In this document: piece after piece, positions 53,054-61,277 of the stretch
Numbering within the stretch: position 1 is the stretch's first letter
How the letters are laid out: each line of letters begins with the position of its first letter
Assembly: GCF_009834125.1 (NCBI RefSeq)
Contig: NZ_CP047146.1
Span: 4,767,501 to 4,831,500 of the forward strand
Origin: Streptomyces sp. GS7
GTDB lineage: Bacteria; Actinomycetota; Actinomycetes; Streptomycetales; Streptomycetaceae
Direction of reading: 5' to 3'
Length of the DNA: 64,000 bases
Made by a program: the position numbers and the translations under genes
The notes under the pieces: model-generated
What the model saw: only the letters and a program-made list of their open reading frames with translations
Database searches by the model: none
What the model was told of the DNA's origin: nothing

Positions 53054-53599
53054 TCAGCCCTCTTCACGGGTGGTGCGTTGCCGGACGTCGGCCATCAGTT
53101 TGTCCAGGAGCGCGATCAGCACCCGGCGCTCGTGCTCGGAGAGGCCATTGACGAGTGTGGCCTCGCGGCCAAGGACGGTGTCAACGGATCGCTCGATGAG
53201 TGCGTGGCCTCCGGCTGTCAGCTCCACCAGGACGGTGCGGCTGCCCATGGGTCCGGGGGTTCGTCGGACGAGGCCGTCTCGTTCCGCACGGGCAACGCGC
53301 TGTGAGATCGCGCCGGCAGTCACCAACGTCCGCCGGGCGATCTCACGGGTGCTGAGGGTGTAGGGCGGGCCGGAGCGGCGGATGACTGACAGCAGATCGA
53401 GGGTGGCCGCATCGATCCCAGCCTCTCGGAGGGCGCGATTTCGGTCGTCGGTGAAGAGCTTTGCCAGCCACCAGACAGGCGTGACGATCTCGATTGATGC
53501 TGTGGGGGTTCCCGGTCGTTCCCGCTGCCAGGCGGTGGCGATGTCGGAGGCGGAAGGACGGGACTCGGGGTCCTCCGACCCTGTCTTGATGTTGGTCAT
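53054..53599 (-). CDS. MarR family transcriptional regulator
   Basis: A 181-residue regulator with the MarR winged helix at about residues 75-150: YTLSTREIARRTLVTAGAIS, then QRVARAERDGLVRRTP, then SRTVLVELTAGG. ATG 53599 is chosen because GGGGAT lies about eight bases upstream; ATG 53620 is an alternative. It is divergent from an SDR gene, and GTTTAG/CTAAAC lies between them, which is a typical MarR repressor setting. Confidence 0.9.
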   Translation of the reverse strand: MTNIKTGSEDPESRPSASDIATAWQRERPGTPTASIEIVTPVWWLAKLFTDDRNRALREAGIDAATLDLLSVIRRSGPPYTLSTREIARRTLVTAGAISQRVARAERDGLVRRTPGPMGSRTVLVELTAGGHALIERSVDTVLGREATLVNGLSEHERRVLIALLDKLMADVRQRTTREEG

Positions 53600-53627
53600 G
53601 GTGTGGATCCCCGTCATCATCAGCTAC

Positions 53628-53641
53628 GTTTAGGTCTAAAC
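53628..53641. promoter_or_regulatory. MarR-type operator palindrome
   Basis: GTTTAG-GT-CTAAAC has perfect 6 bp arms and lies between the divergent MarR and SDR genes, 23 bp before the SDR start. It stands out as AT-rich. A MarR dimer bound here would block both promoters. Confidence 0.6.
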
Positions 53642-53663
53642 ATAGTAGAGAGCAGGAGGACGC

Positions 53664-54380
53664 TTGACTCGCACTGTGCTCGTGACCGGTGGCACCAGCG
53701 GCATCGGCCGCGCGATTGCCCAACGGTTCGCCGCCGACCAGGCAGAGGTCTTCATCACCGGACGAAACCCCAACACCGTCGAACAGACCGCCAAAGAGAT
53801 CAAGGCTCACGGCGTCGTCTGCGATGCCACCTCAACCGAGCAGGTTGGGGCGCTCGCCGCCCGGCTGGACACTGTGGACGTCCTGGTCAATGCCGCCGGC
53901 GGGCTGCCCGCGCCCGCATCGGGTGACCCGTCGACGCTGGAAGCGCAACTGACCCAGTGGCAGAGCAGTTTGGCCCAGAATCTTCTCACCGCGGTGCTGA
54001 CCACCGTCGCGGTCCAGGACAAGCTCAGCAGCAGCAGCTGCGTCATCAGCATCGGCTCGATCGGTGCCGAACGCCGTGGCGGCTCGTACGGTGCGGCAAA
54101 AGCCGCTCTGGCTGCCTGGAACGCGTCCCTGTCTGCCGAACTCGCACCCAAGGGCGTCACCTGCAACGTGATCTCGGCGGGCTTCGTCGCCGACACCAAT
54201 TTCTTCGGGGGCCAGCTGCCCGAAGAGCGCCACCGGGCACTCGTGGAAGAGACCCACAACAAGCGTCCGGGAGCGGTCGACGACATCGCCCGGACGGCGT
54301 GCTTCCTCGCCTCTCCGGGAGCCCGGCACATCACAGGCCAGACCATCCATGTCAACGGAGGTGCCTTCACCACGCGGTGA
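53664..54380 (+). CDS. Short-chain dehydrogenase/reductase
   Basis: A 238-residue SDR. The cofactor loop is TGGTSGIGRA, the NAG element reads VLVNAAGG, the catalytic Ser is in ISIGSIGAERRGGS and the Tyr-Lys pair is in SYGAAKAALAAW. The end (HITGQTIHVNGG) is typical of classical SDRs. It starts with TTG, with AGGAGG just upstream; a GTG four codons in is less likely because it would cut the first strand. Substrate unknown; expression is probably controlled by the divergent MarR protein. Confidence 0.9.
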   Translation: MTRTVLVTGGTSGIGRAIAQRFAADQAEVFITGRNPNTVEQTAKEIKAHGVVCDATSTEQVGALAARLDTVDVLVNAAGGLPAPASGDPSTLEAQLTQWQSSLAQNLLTAVLTTVAVQDKLSSSSCVISIGSIGAERRGGSYGAAKAALAAWNASLSAELAPKGVTCNVISAGFVADTNFFGGQLPEERHRALVEETHNKRPGAVDDIARTACFLASPGARHITGQTIHVNGGAFTTR

Positions 54381-54479
54381 GTCTTGCCGCACTCCGAACA
54401 GCGCCCCGAACCGGTTCACTCACCAGGTGGTTCGAGGTACGCCGACGGCGGTCTTGGCGTGGTCCTTCGTGCTGAGCAG

Positions 54480-54975
54480 AGCGCGAGATTCACCTGCCCC
54501 AAGACCGCCGGCTCGGTCCCGAGCACGACGTCACCGAGGTCGCTGCCCGCCAGGTCCGCCGCGTCGTCGAGGACCCCGCAACGGGCGGGCAACGGAAGGA
54601 CGGCGACGCCGGCATCTACGTCTTCTTCGACGCCGGCTACAACACCCCGCGCCTGGCCCATCTGTTGGCCGGCCTGCCCGTCGAGATCCCGGGCTGGACC
54701 GCCCCCAGGCTCCGCAGCCCGAGGCCACAGATCGATGGACCTGTCTCGTGATCGCCGCCCACATCCAACTCCAGCTCGCCCAGCCCCTCGTGAGGGACCT
54801 GCGTCACCCCTGGGAGAGGCCGGCCCGCCCGAGCGGCTCACCCCGGCCCGGACCCGGCCGTCCGCCGGGCTCGAAGCATCGACGCCCCCCGCCACGACGT
54901 GGGCGGAGTCCTCGCCGCCCGCCGGCCCTACCAGCGACCCGCCCACCCCAAGGTGGGCACCAGGCCACGGCGCAT
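54480..54975 (+). pseudogene. Decayed transposase (NF041680-like)
   Basis: One frame gives DVTEVAARQVRRVVEDPATG, then DAGIYVFFDAGYNTPRLAHL, then LAGLPVEIPG. A later frame gives ERPARPSGSPRPGPGRPPGS, then KHRRP. These match the central VxxDAGYDxPRLAxLLxxLPVExxGR region and the C-terminal RPGPGRPPGSKNRRPAT tail of a transposase family common in Streptomyces. There is no start, and at least one frameshift and one in-frame stop (near 54,750) break it. Confidence 0.6.
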
Positions 54976-55023
54976 CGACGGAGATCCCCTGGGGTGTCAG
55001 GCGATGTCGTGAGAGGGTGCACC

Positions 55024-55329
55024 ATGCCCTATCACCTGCGGTTCTTCTTCGAAGCCGGCGTCACGGACACCCCACTGTGGCCTCACAGCGTGGACAGTCC
55101 GTACGGCTACCCCTGCGAGCTGAAACGACTGCCGATCAGCCCGACTACCCGGGCCGAACTGACAAGGCTGTGTGAGCAGTACCAGTCGTCCATCGACTGG
55201 GACTACCCACCCGACCCGTCTCCGTGGACCAGGGAGCAGGAGAGGCTGTTCGACCAGCAGGCGGACGCTGCACTGGAAACGCTGCGGCGGGAACTCGGCG
55301 ACGGCTGGACAGTCGACGACCGACGCTGA
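55024..55329 (+). CDS. Small uncharacterised protein (101 aa)
   Basis: A 101-residue acidic protein beginning MPYHLRFFFEAGVTDTPLWP and ending RRELGDGWTVDDRR. It is rich in Trp, Pro and Tyr and has no signal peptide or membrane segment. GAGAGGG lies just before the ATG. It looks like the actinobacterial hypothetical proteins that often occur near toxin or immunity loci, but no function can be assigned. Confidence 0.7.
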   Translation: MPYHLRFFFEAGVTDTPLWPHSVDSPYGYPCELKRLPISPTTRAELTRLCEQYQSSIDWDYPPDPSPWTREQERLFDQQADAALETLRRELGDGWTVDDRR

Positions 55330-55900
55330 CCGTCATGCCTCCCCACGCGGCGCTACCACTCCGACTGCCTGTCGCGTCCCCTGCGTCCGCTGTCCGGCGA
55401 GACCTGCACCCTGTACTCGCCGCACTGATCAGCGACCGAGCGGCGGCATCACGGCAGAGCAGCGGAACATGAAGCTTTGCCGAATCGGTCGCCCACATTT
55501 CCATGTCACGGCAGGTCGGCTATTGCCGAGTGCCTGGAACTCCCACCCGCTGACCGGCATGTGAACGCCACCGTCGAAGTACTCCGCAACGGCGAACTCC
55601 CCCCTGAGTGCGAGGCCCACGGCGAGGTACTGCGCGTGCTCGACGGCACAGGGGAACCGGCCGTCGGCTGTGTCGAGGTCACGGTGGGCCCGGGCGAGAT
55701 GCACGAGGTGTCGGCAGGCGCCCGCCCCGCCGGTGGCACGGGCAGCCACGGGAGGCCGTGGTGCTCGTCGAGGTACCGACCGAACAGGGCCAGCAGGCGG
55801 GCGCCGGCACTGCGATTGGCTCGCGCACGGCTCCCTGGTGTAGAACTCTCCCGATCCATCATGATCACGTCATTCATCACTCCACGGGGGACCTTTCGAC
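55330..55900. other. Stretch without a supported gene
   Basis: A rightward frame from GTG 55561 has a protein-like first third (VNATVEVLRNGELPPECEAH) but then turns Arg-rich, has no ribosome site and runs into the lipoprotein leader. It is not called. GGGGGA at 55886-55891 belongs to the lipoprotein gene. Confidence 0.35.
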
Positions 55901-56458
55901 ATGAAGCCAACTCAGCGGCTCACCATCACACTTGCTCTCGTTGCCGCCCTCGGCGGCAGCCTCTCCGCCTGCGGCCCGGAGGACGGCCCCTACGGCGACG
56001 GCTCCGGCGGCTCCAGCGCCTCGGCCCGGCCGTCGAACAAGCCGGCCCCGTCGGCCCCGAGCGACAAGGCCACGAACCAAGCCGAAGGCCCCGGTGACTG
56101 CGGGACGCCGCCGAAGCTGCCGGCCGGGCACAAGATGGTCGAGCCCGCCGTGCCCCCGACGAAGGGCTCCTTGTCGGCCAAGGACGCCAAGCCGGTCTGC
56201 ACGCCCAACGACTGGATCTACCACGGACAGGGCAAGGCCAAGTACTACCTCTTCGCCCGGGACGTCAAGGCGGCACTGGCCACCGGGTCCGGCAGCACGA
56301 AGTCAGTTCCGGTCGGCGAGCTGTGGGTGCATGCCGGTGACTGCATGACGAACTCCAGCACCGTGAAGGCGCCCTACAGCTGCTCCGGGAACATCTACGA
56401 CATCACCCTGGACTCCGAGGGCAAAATCAACAGCATCAAGGAGATCTGGCACCCCTGA
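55901..56458 (+). CDS. Putative lipoprotein of unknown function
   Basis: A 185-residue protein with a lipoprotein signal: a basic start, a hydrophobic core (LTITLALVAALGG) and the lipobox LSAC with the lipidated Cys24. A Gly/Ser/Pro-rich linker (about 25-65) follows. The C-terminal domain (about 66-185) has four cysteines (in GDCGTP, PVCTPN, AGDCMT and YSCSGN), probably two disulfides. The family is not recognised; it should be anchored on the outer face of the membrane. Confidence 0.82.
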   Translation: MKPTQRLTITLALVAALGGSLSACGPEDGPYGDGSGGSSASARPSNKPAPSAPSDKATNQAEGPGDCGTPPKLPAGHKMVEPAVPPTKGSLSAKDAKPVCTPNDWIYHGQGKAKYYLFARDVKAALATGSGSTKSVPVGELWVHAGDCMTNSSTVKAPYSCSGNIYDITLDSEGKINSIKEIWHP

Positions 56459-56787
56459 GCCAGGCGAGTCAGACCGTACGGACGCCGGCAGGTCCCGCCT
56501 CACAGGGCGGTGCCGCCGGCGACGTCGGACATCCTCGGCACACGCCTGGACACTCACACCAGCGTTTCGCCAACCTCTTGGCAACCGCGCCCCGCCACCA
56601 TGCCGGTGGAGCCGTCATGCCGAGCGGTGGCCGTCCGCTCCCCTCCGGCCGACCGGGGTGCGCGCACCCCGAAGTCCCAAGTCGACCGAGGGGCAGCCGA
56701 CTCGGGATCACGCCTCAAGGGAACTGCTGACGTCTCACTCCTCGGGCTCCCCCGCTCATGACATGTGTGATGCCCACGTCCTTGACG
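56459..56787. other. Stretch without a supported gene
   Basis: No frame has a ribosome site or recognisable domain, and no strong terminator hairpin was seen. It separates the convergent lipoprotein and Pr6Pr-type genes. Confidence 0.35.
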
Positions 56788-57579
56788 TCAGGCATCCAGC
56801 GGACCTGCGCCCGTCGACGAATTCTGGCGCCGGGGGCCGCGAAGGTGGGGGCGTATGCGGTCGAGGAGAACGAGCGCGAGGGCCAGGACGTAGAAGGCCA
56901 GGCCGAAGACGAGGGCGTTGGTGGCGATGCCGGCATAGCCGTGGAGGTCGACGTCGAGGAAGGGGTACGGGTAGCGGCCGTTGGTGCCGGTGGCGAGGAG
57001 GGCGCCGCGGATGAGGGCGAAGGGAAGGTAGAGGAAGGGGTAGGCGAGCCACTGCCAGGCGTAGCGGAGCAGGAAGGCGCCGGGGGCGGTGAGGACGAGC
57101 CAGTCGAGGACGGCGGCGAGGGGTGTCGCGGTGTGGAGGAGTTGGCTGGCGACCGTTTCGAGGGGGGTTCGGTGGCTGGTCATGGAGAAGCCACTGGAGT
57201 CGTTCGACAGTACGAAGTGGAAGACGAGCCCTGTGATGCAGATGTAGAGCAGCGCTGCGCCGGTGATCCGCGGGGAGAGGGCGGGACGCCCGGTCCAGGA
57301 GCGGTGGGCGGACCAGGCGAAGACGACGGCCAGCAGGATGTTGGACTGGATCGTGAAGTAACTGAAGAGCCGGCCCGGGTCGTGGGAGGCGATCGTGTCC
57401 AGGACGATGCCGGTCACCGCGGTCAGGGCCGCGAGCGCACGGAAAGCCGCCGCGACGGGGCGGCGGCTTCTGGAGGAAAGTGTGAGAGTGGCCGCTGCGG
57501 CCGGCCGGCCACACGGCGTCGTGGACTCCGTGGAAGCAGCGAAAGTGGTGGAGTTGGTGGGGGGTGTCGGATCAGGCAT
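56788..57579 (-). CDS. Pr6Pr-type integral membrane protein
   Basis: A 263-residue protein with six hydrophobic segments. The motifs LFSYFTIQSNILLAVVFAWS, then GLVFHFVLS, then LLHTATPLAAVLDWL and GRYPYPFLDVDLHGY are typical of the Pr6Pr membrane family. A polar N-terminal segment of about 40 residues precedes the first helix. No reaction is known for the bacterial family. It reads leftward away from the biosynthetic operon that ends 190 bp upstream. Confidence 0.85.
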   Translation of the reverse strand: MPDPTPPTNSTTFAASTESTTPCGRPAAAATLTLSSRSRRPVAAAFRALAALTAVTGIVLDTIASHDPGRLFSYFTIQSNILLAVVFAWSAHRSWTGRPALSPRITGAALLYICITGLVFHFVLSNDSSGFSMTSHRTPLETVASQLLHTATPLAAVLDWLVLTAPGAFLLRYAWQWLAYPFLYLPFALIRGALLATGTNGRYPYPFLDVDLHGYAGIATNALVFGLAFYVLALALVLLDRIRPHLRGPRRQNSSTGAGPLDA

Positions 57580-57768
57580 TAGTCCACCGTACGGCCCGGC
57601 TCTGAGGCGAGCTCCCCTGACTGCCGGAACTGGCTACCGCTCCTCCCAACGGTGCCACTTCGCCACGGTCCGCCCGACCGATCACGCCGACATCATCGTG
57701 CACAACGACGAGCCCCAGCAGCCCGCTTGGGAAGCCACGGGCCGCTCCGGCCCGTCCCCGCATCCGTG

Positions 57769-58668
57769 TCAGGCACTCCGCCGCTGATCGCCGGTGGCCG
57801 CGCCGAGGCCGCGGTCCAGGACGGTGTCCGGGAGCAGCCTCGACAGCACGGCGGCCGCCCGCGCGTCCGGGCCGACGCAGTAGCGGGTCTGCGGGCGGTG
57901 GGCGGTCAGCGCCCGGAAGACGGCGCGTGCGAAGTCCTCCGGGCGCGTGGTGCTGGACCGCGCCCGTTCCTCGTTCCGCCGCAGGAACCGTTCGAACGGC
58001 GCCCGGTACTGGTCGGCGATATCGGCGGCGGTCCCGTCGAGCGCCTCCTCACCGGCCTGCCGCACCTTGTCCCAGATCGGGGTCGCGATGGCGCCCGGCT
58101 TCACAACGGAGACGGAGACGCCGAAGGGCCGCAGCTCGCGGCGGAGCACGTCACTCATCCCCTCCTTCGCGAACTGCCCTGCCGCATAGGCGCCGAGGTA
58201 GGGGACCGCCAGGCTGCCGAGGCCCGAGGAGACGGTGACGATCCGCCCCCGGCTCCGGCGTAGCTGCGGCAGGAATGCCTGGGTGGTGGCTACCGTTCCG
58301 ACGACGTTGGTGTCCAGCTGCTGCCGGAGCCGCTCGGGCGGCACGCACTCCAGCGGCGCCGCGAGACAGGTACCGGCGTTGTTGAGCAGCCCCCACACGC
58401 CCTGCTCCCCCATGATGCCGGCGACCTCGGCGGCCGCGGCCCGGAGGGATTCCTCGTCTGTCACGTCCATCAGGACCGGCCGCAGCCGCGCGGGGTGAGC
58501 CGCGGCGCGCAGCCGCTCACCGTCCGCCGCCGCGCGCACTCCGGCGAAGACGCGGAAGCCGCGCCGCGCCAGTTGGAGCGCGCATTCCTGTCCGAGTCCG
58601 GTGGAGGCGCCGGTGATGACGACGGCACGTCCGGCAGGTGGCAGGGGTGTGGGTCGGCGGTTGAACAA
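57769..58668 (-). CDS. SDR-fold protein lacking the catalytic lysine
   Basis: A 299-residue SDR. The cofactor loop is ITGASTGLGQ and the NNAG element is LLNNAGT, and the catalytic Ser is in TVSSGLG. The active-site phrase reads YAAGQFAKEG: Tyr161 is present, but position 165, normally Lys, is Gln (codon CAG). Without that lysine, classical SDR chemistry would be impaired. The gene starts with TTG, with CAGGAG seven bases before it; the site lies in the palindrome AGGAGCTCCT, which could mask it. It is 43 bp after the monooxygenase/acyltransferase gene, so it is part of the same operon. It may be a non-catalytic partner or work with a changed mechanism. Confidence 0.88.
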   Translation of the reverse strand: MFNRRPTPLPPAGRAVVITGASTGLGQECALQLARRGFRVFAGVRAAADGERLRAAAHPARLRPVLMDVTDEESLRAAAAEVAGIMGEQGVWGLLNNAGTCLAAPLECVPPERLRQQLDTNVVGTVATTQAFLPQLRRSRGRIVTVSSGLGSLAVPYLGAYAAGQFAKEGMSDVLRRELRPFGVSVSVVKPGAIATPIWDKVRQAGEEALDGTAADIADQYRAPFERFLRRNEERARSSTTRPEDFARAVFRALTAHRPQTRYCVGPDARAAAVLSRLLPDTVLDRGLGAATGDQRRSA

Positions 58669-58711
58669 GGAGGAGCTCCTGTGGGTGGTGGGTACGGGGG
58701 GCAGCGGCCGG

Positions 58712-61273
58712 TCAGCCGGTGGCCGGGGAGGCGTCGGAAGCGGCCGAGACGGCGGTCAGCAGGGTGCGTACGGACGCGTCGGCGAGGTGGCGGGCGCGTG
58801 GGGCCGGCACGATGCCCTCGACGTAGCTGAAGTTCCAGGCGAGGTGGCCGTGGCTGGTGAGGGCGGTGGCCACGACTGCCCCGGTTACCGAGATGCCCGC
58901 GACGAGCTGGGTACCGGAAAGGCGCCAGGGGCCTATCCGGTCAGGGACGTCGGAACGGCCGAGGTTGGAAAGGCACAGGTTGAGCGGCCCCTGTTCGTCC
59001 AGGTGGCGCATGAACGTCCCGGCGTCGGCGGGCGTGGTGGGCCCCGCTCGGTCCAGCAGGTTGACCAGGGACAGGTGTTCCCCGCGCGCCCGGCGGTGTG
59101 CCAGGTCCTGGCTGATGGCACGGGCCATGGGCCACAGCGGTGCACCGGGCTGGTACAGGACGCGGGAGGGAAGGGTGGCCGCGTAGGTGCCGGCCTCGTC
59201 GGAGGAGACGGCGGGGTCCAGTTCGGCGCGGAAGTCGAGCGGGGAGCCGATCGCGAAGTGGGCGGGGTCCGACGTGCCCGCCTCCTGGGCGACGGCGGTC
59301 ACCATGGCGGCGGCGAGTGCTCCGTGCACCGTGGCCCCGTGCCGGGTGCAGGCGCCGACGAGCAGCTCCACTTCTCCGGCGGCCAGGGACCGGTGCACCA
59401 TCCGGGTACGCCGCTGGTGGAAGGGGACCGGACTGCTGGGGAGGAGACGGCGCGGCCGCAGCCGGGCGGCTTCCTCCTCGTCGCGCGCCAGCAGGGCGGT
59501 GAGACCGGCAGCACCCGCCTCGCCCCGGTGCTCGTCCGGGAGCAGGTCCTCCGCCGCGGGCAGCGCCCTGCGCGAGGTACGTGACGGCTGCTCACCGCGG
59601 GTGAGTTCGGCGGCGATGTCGATCCACTGCCGGAGCAGGGACAGTCCCGTCTTGCCGTCGGCTATGCAGTGCGTCGCGGTGAGCAGCAGGTCGTGGACGT
59701 CCTGTTCGCGCTGGGCGCTCTCCTGTGTGATCACCACGGCCCGTAGCAGCGGCCCGGCGTGCCAGTCGACGCCCTCGGCGAGTTCGTGCTCGTCGACCTC
59801 GTGCTCCCATCGCGTGTCGGCCTCGGGGTCGGTGGCCGGCACCCGGATGTGCCGCAGCGGGATCGGCCGCCCGCCCACCGGGCGGAACCTGGGGGCCGCT
59901 CCGTTCTCGTCGCTGCTGATCGCGGTGCGCAGCAAGGGGTGCCGGGACTGGAGGACGTCCAGGGCTTGGCGCAGCAGCGACATGTCCAGGCGGCCGTGGA
60001 GCCGGGTCCGGATGACACCGTTGAGTGGTGTGGTGCGGTCCGCGATCCAGTACCAGCGTTCCAGGGGGCTGAGGTTGCGCCGGATCCGGGGCTGGGGTTC
60101 GGGGACGCCCGGGAAGGTGAGGGCTTGTGCGTTCTGGCGGGCGAGTTCCTGTCGGGGCGTCAGCCGGAAGTGGTCGTCGCGGGCCTGTATCCGTTCGGGG
60201 GTGTCGGCCTGTTCGAGGTCGCTCATGGACCGGGATGCGGCGACCATGGCCCGGGTCCGGTCACGGCGCCGGTCTTCGTATGTCCGCAGGGCGAGCGGCA
60301 GGTCGTCGCGCGCCCCGGGCTCGGCCAGGGTGTGCGCCAGGACCACTGCGTCCTCGATCGCCATGGCCGAGCCCTGGCCCAGGGTGGTCAGCATGGGGTG
60401 CGCGGCGTCGCCGAGCAGGGTGACCGGTCCTTCTCCCCACCGTTCCAGGAAGGCGCGGTCGCGGGAGGGCACGGCGAGGATGTCCGCGGGCGGGGTGGCG
60501 TCGATCACCGCCCGCACCTCGTCGGCCCAGCCTGCGTAGGCCCGGGCGATCTCGTCCTTGGTGCCGTCCCAGGCGTGCGAGCGGGCGGCCGGCATGTTCT
60601 TGGTGCCCCACCAGTAGAAGCGGCCGTGGCCGATGTCGACGAGGCCGAAGCGCTGCCCGCTGCCCCAGTAGTGGCGCACGCTTCCGGGGGCGATGCCGGG
60701 GAGGCGGATCGGGACGATGCCGAGCCAGCAGACGTAACCGCTGTCCGCGGAGTCCTCCGGCCCGACGAGTCGGCTGCGCACGGCCGAGTGGAACCCGTCG
60801 GCACCGATCAGCAGGTCGCCGTGTGCCGAACGTCCGTCCTCGAAGCGGACGTGGACACCGGTGGCGTCGGTGTCGAAGTCGGTCGCGGTGGCGCCCAGGT
60901 GGATCGGGCAGTCCGCGACGGCGTCCAGCAGGGCCTCTTGGAGGTCGGCGCGGCTCAGGCAGACGCTGGGCGCGCCGAGCTGCCGGCAGACTTCCTTGAA
61001 GGGCAGGTCCCTGATCTGTCGGCCGCGGTGGTCCATGATCGTGAAGGACTCCACGACCTGGCCGCGCTTGTCCAGGCCGAGGTCGATGTCCAGGGTGGCG
61101 AGTGCGGTGACGGCGTTGCTCATGACCGACAGGCCGGAGCCTGCGGTCCGCAGCTCGGTGGCGCGCTCGTACACCGTCACGTCGATGCCGACCTTGCGGA
61201 GGGCGAGGGCGCAGGTCAGTCCGCCGATTCCGGCTCCGACGACGATTGCCTTCAAGGGTCGATTGCTTGACAT
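58712..61273 (-). CDS. FAD monooxygenase fused to a condensation/PapA-like acyltransferase domain
   Basis: An 853-residue two-domain protein. Residues 1-385 form a PHBH-type flavin monooxygenase with VVGAGIGGL, GADGFHSAVR and GDAAHPMLTTLGQGSAMAIE. Residues 400-850 form a condensation-superfamily acyltransferase. It begins LSPLERWYWI, has HCIADGKTG (His535, Asp539 of HxxxDG), and contains NLCLSNLGRSDVP, which is like the PapA5/WS group. No frameshift or stop lies between them, so the fusion is real in this sequence. A hydroxylated product could pass directly to ester or amide formation. ATG 61273 follows the NRPS stop by four bases; an ATG at 61381 would overlap the NRPS. Confidence 0.88.
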   Translation of the reverse strand: MSSNRPLKAIVVGAGIGGLTCALALRKVGIDVTVYERATELRTAGSGLSVMSNAVTALATLDIDLGLDKRGQVVESFTIMDHRGRQIRDLPFKEVCRQLGAPSVCLSRADLQEALLDAVADCPIHLGATATDFDTDATGVHVRFEDGRSAHGDLLIGADGFHSAVRSRLVGPEDSADSGYVCWLGIVPIRLPGIAPGSVRHYWGSGQRFGLVDIGHGRFYWWGTKNMPAARSHAWDGTKDEIARAYAGWADEVRAVIDATPPADILAVPSRDRAFLERWGEGPVTLLGDAAHPMLTTLGQGSAMAIEDAVVLAHTLAEPGARDDLPLALRTYEDRRRDRTRAMVAASRSMSDLEQADTPERIQARDDHFRLTPRQELARQNAQALTFPGVPEPQPRIRRNLSPLERWYWIADRTTPLNGVIRTRLHGRLDMSLLRQALDVLQSRHPLLRTAISSDENGAAPRFRPVGGRPIPLRHIRVPATDPEADTRWEHEVDEHELAEGVDWHAGPLLRAVVITQESAQREQDVHDLLLTATHCIADGKTGLSLLRQWIDIAAELTRGEQPSRTSRRALPAAEDLLPDEHRGEAGAAGLTALLARDEEEAARLRPRRLLPSSPVPFHQRRTRMVHRSLAAGEVELLVGACTRHGATVHGALAAAMVTAVAQEAGTSDPAHFAIGSPLDFRAELDPAVSSDEAGTYAATLPSRVLYQPGAPLWPMARAISQDLAHRRARGEHLSLVNLLDRAGPTTPADAGTFMRHLDEQGPLNLCLSNLGRSDVPDRIGPWRLSGTQLVAGISVTGAVVATALTSHGHLAWNFSYVEGIVPAPRARHLADASVRTLLTAVSAASDASPATG

Positions 61274-61277
61274 GGCG

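Noticed and set aside
55561..55860. A possible small gene starting at GTG 55561
   Set aside because: The first part looks protein-like, but there is no ribosome site, the rest is Arg-rich and the frame runs into the lipoprotein leader.
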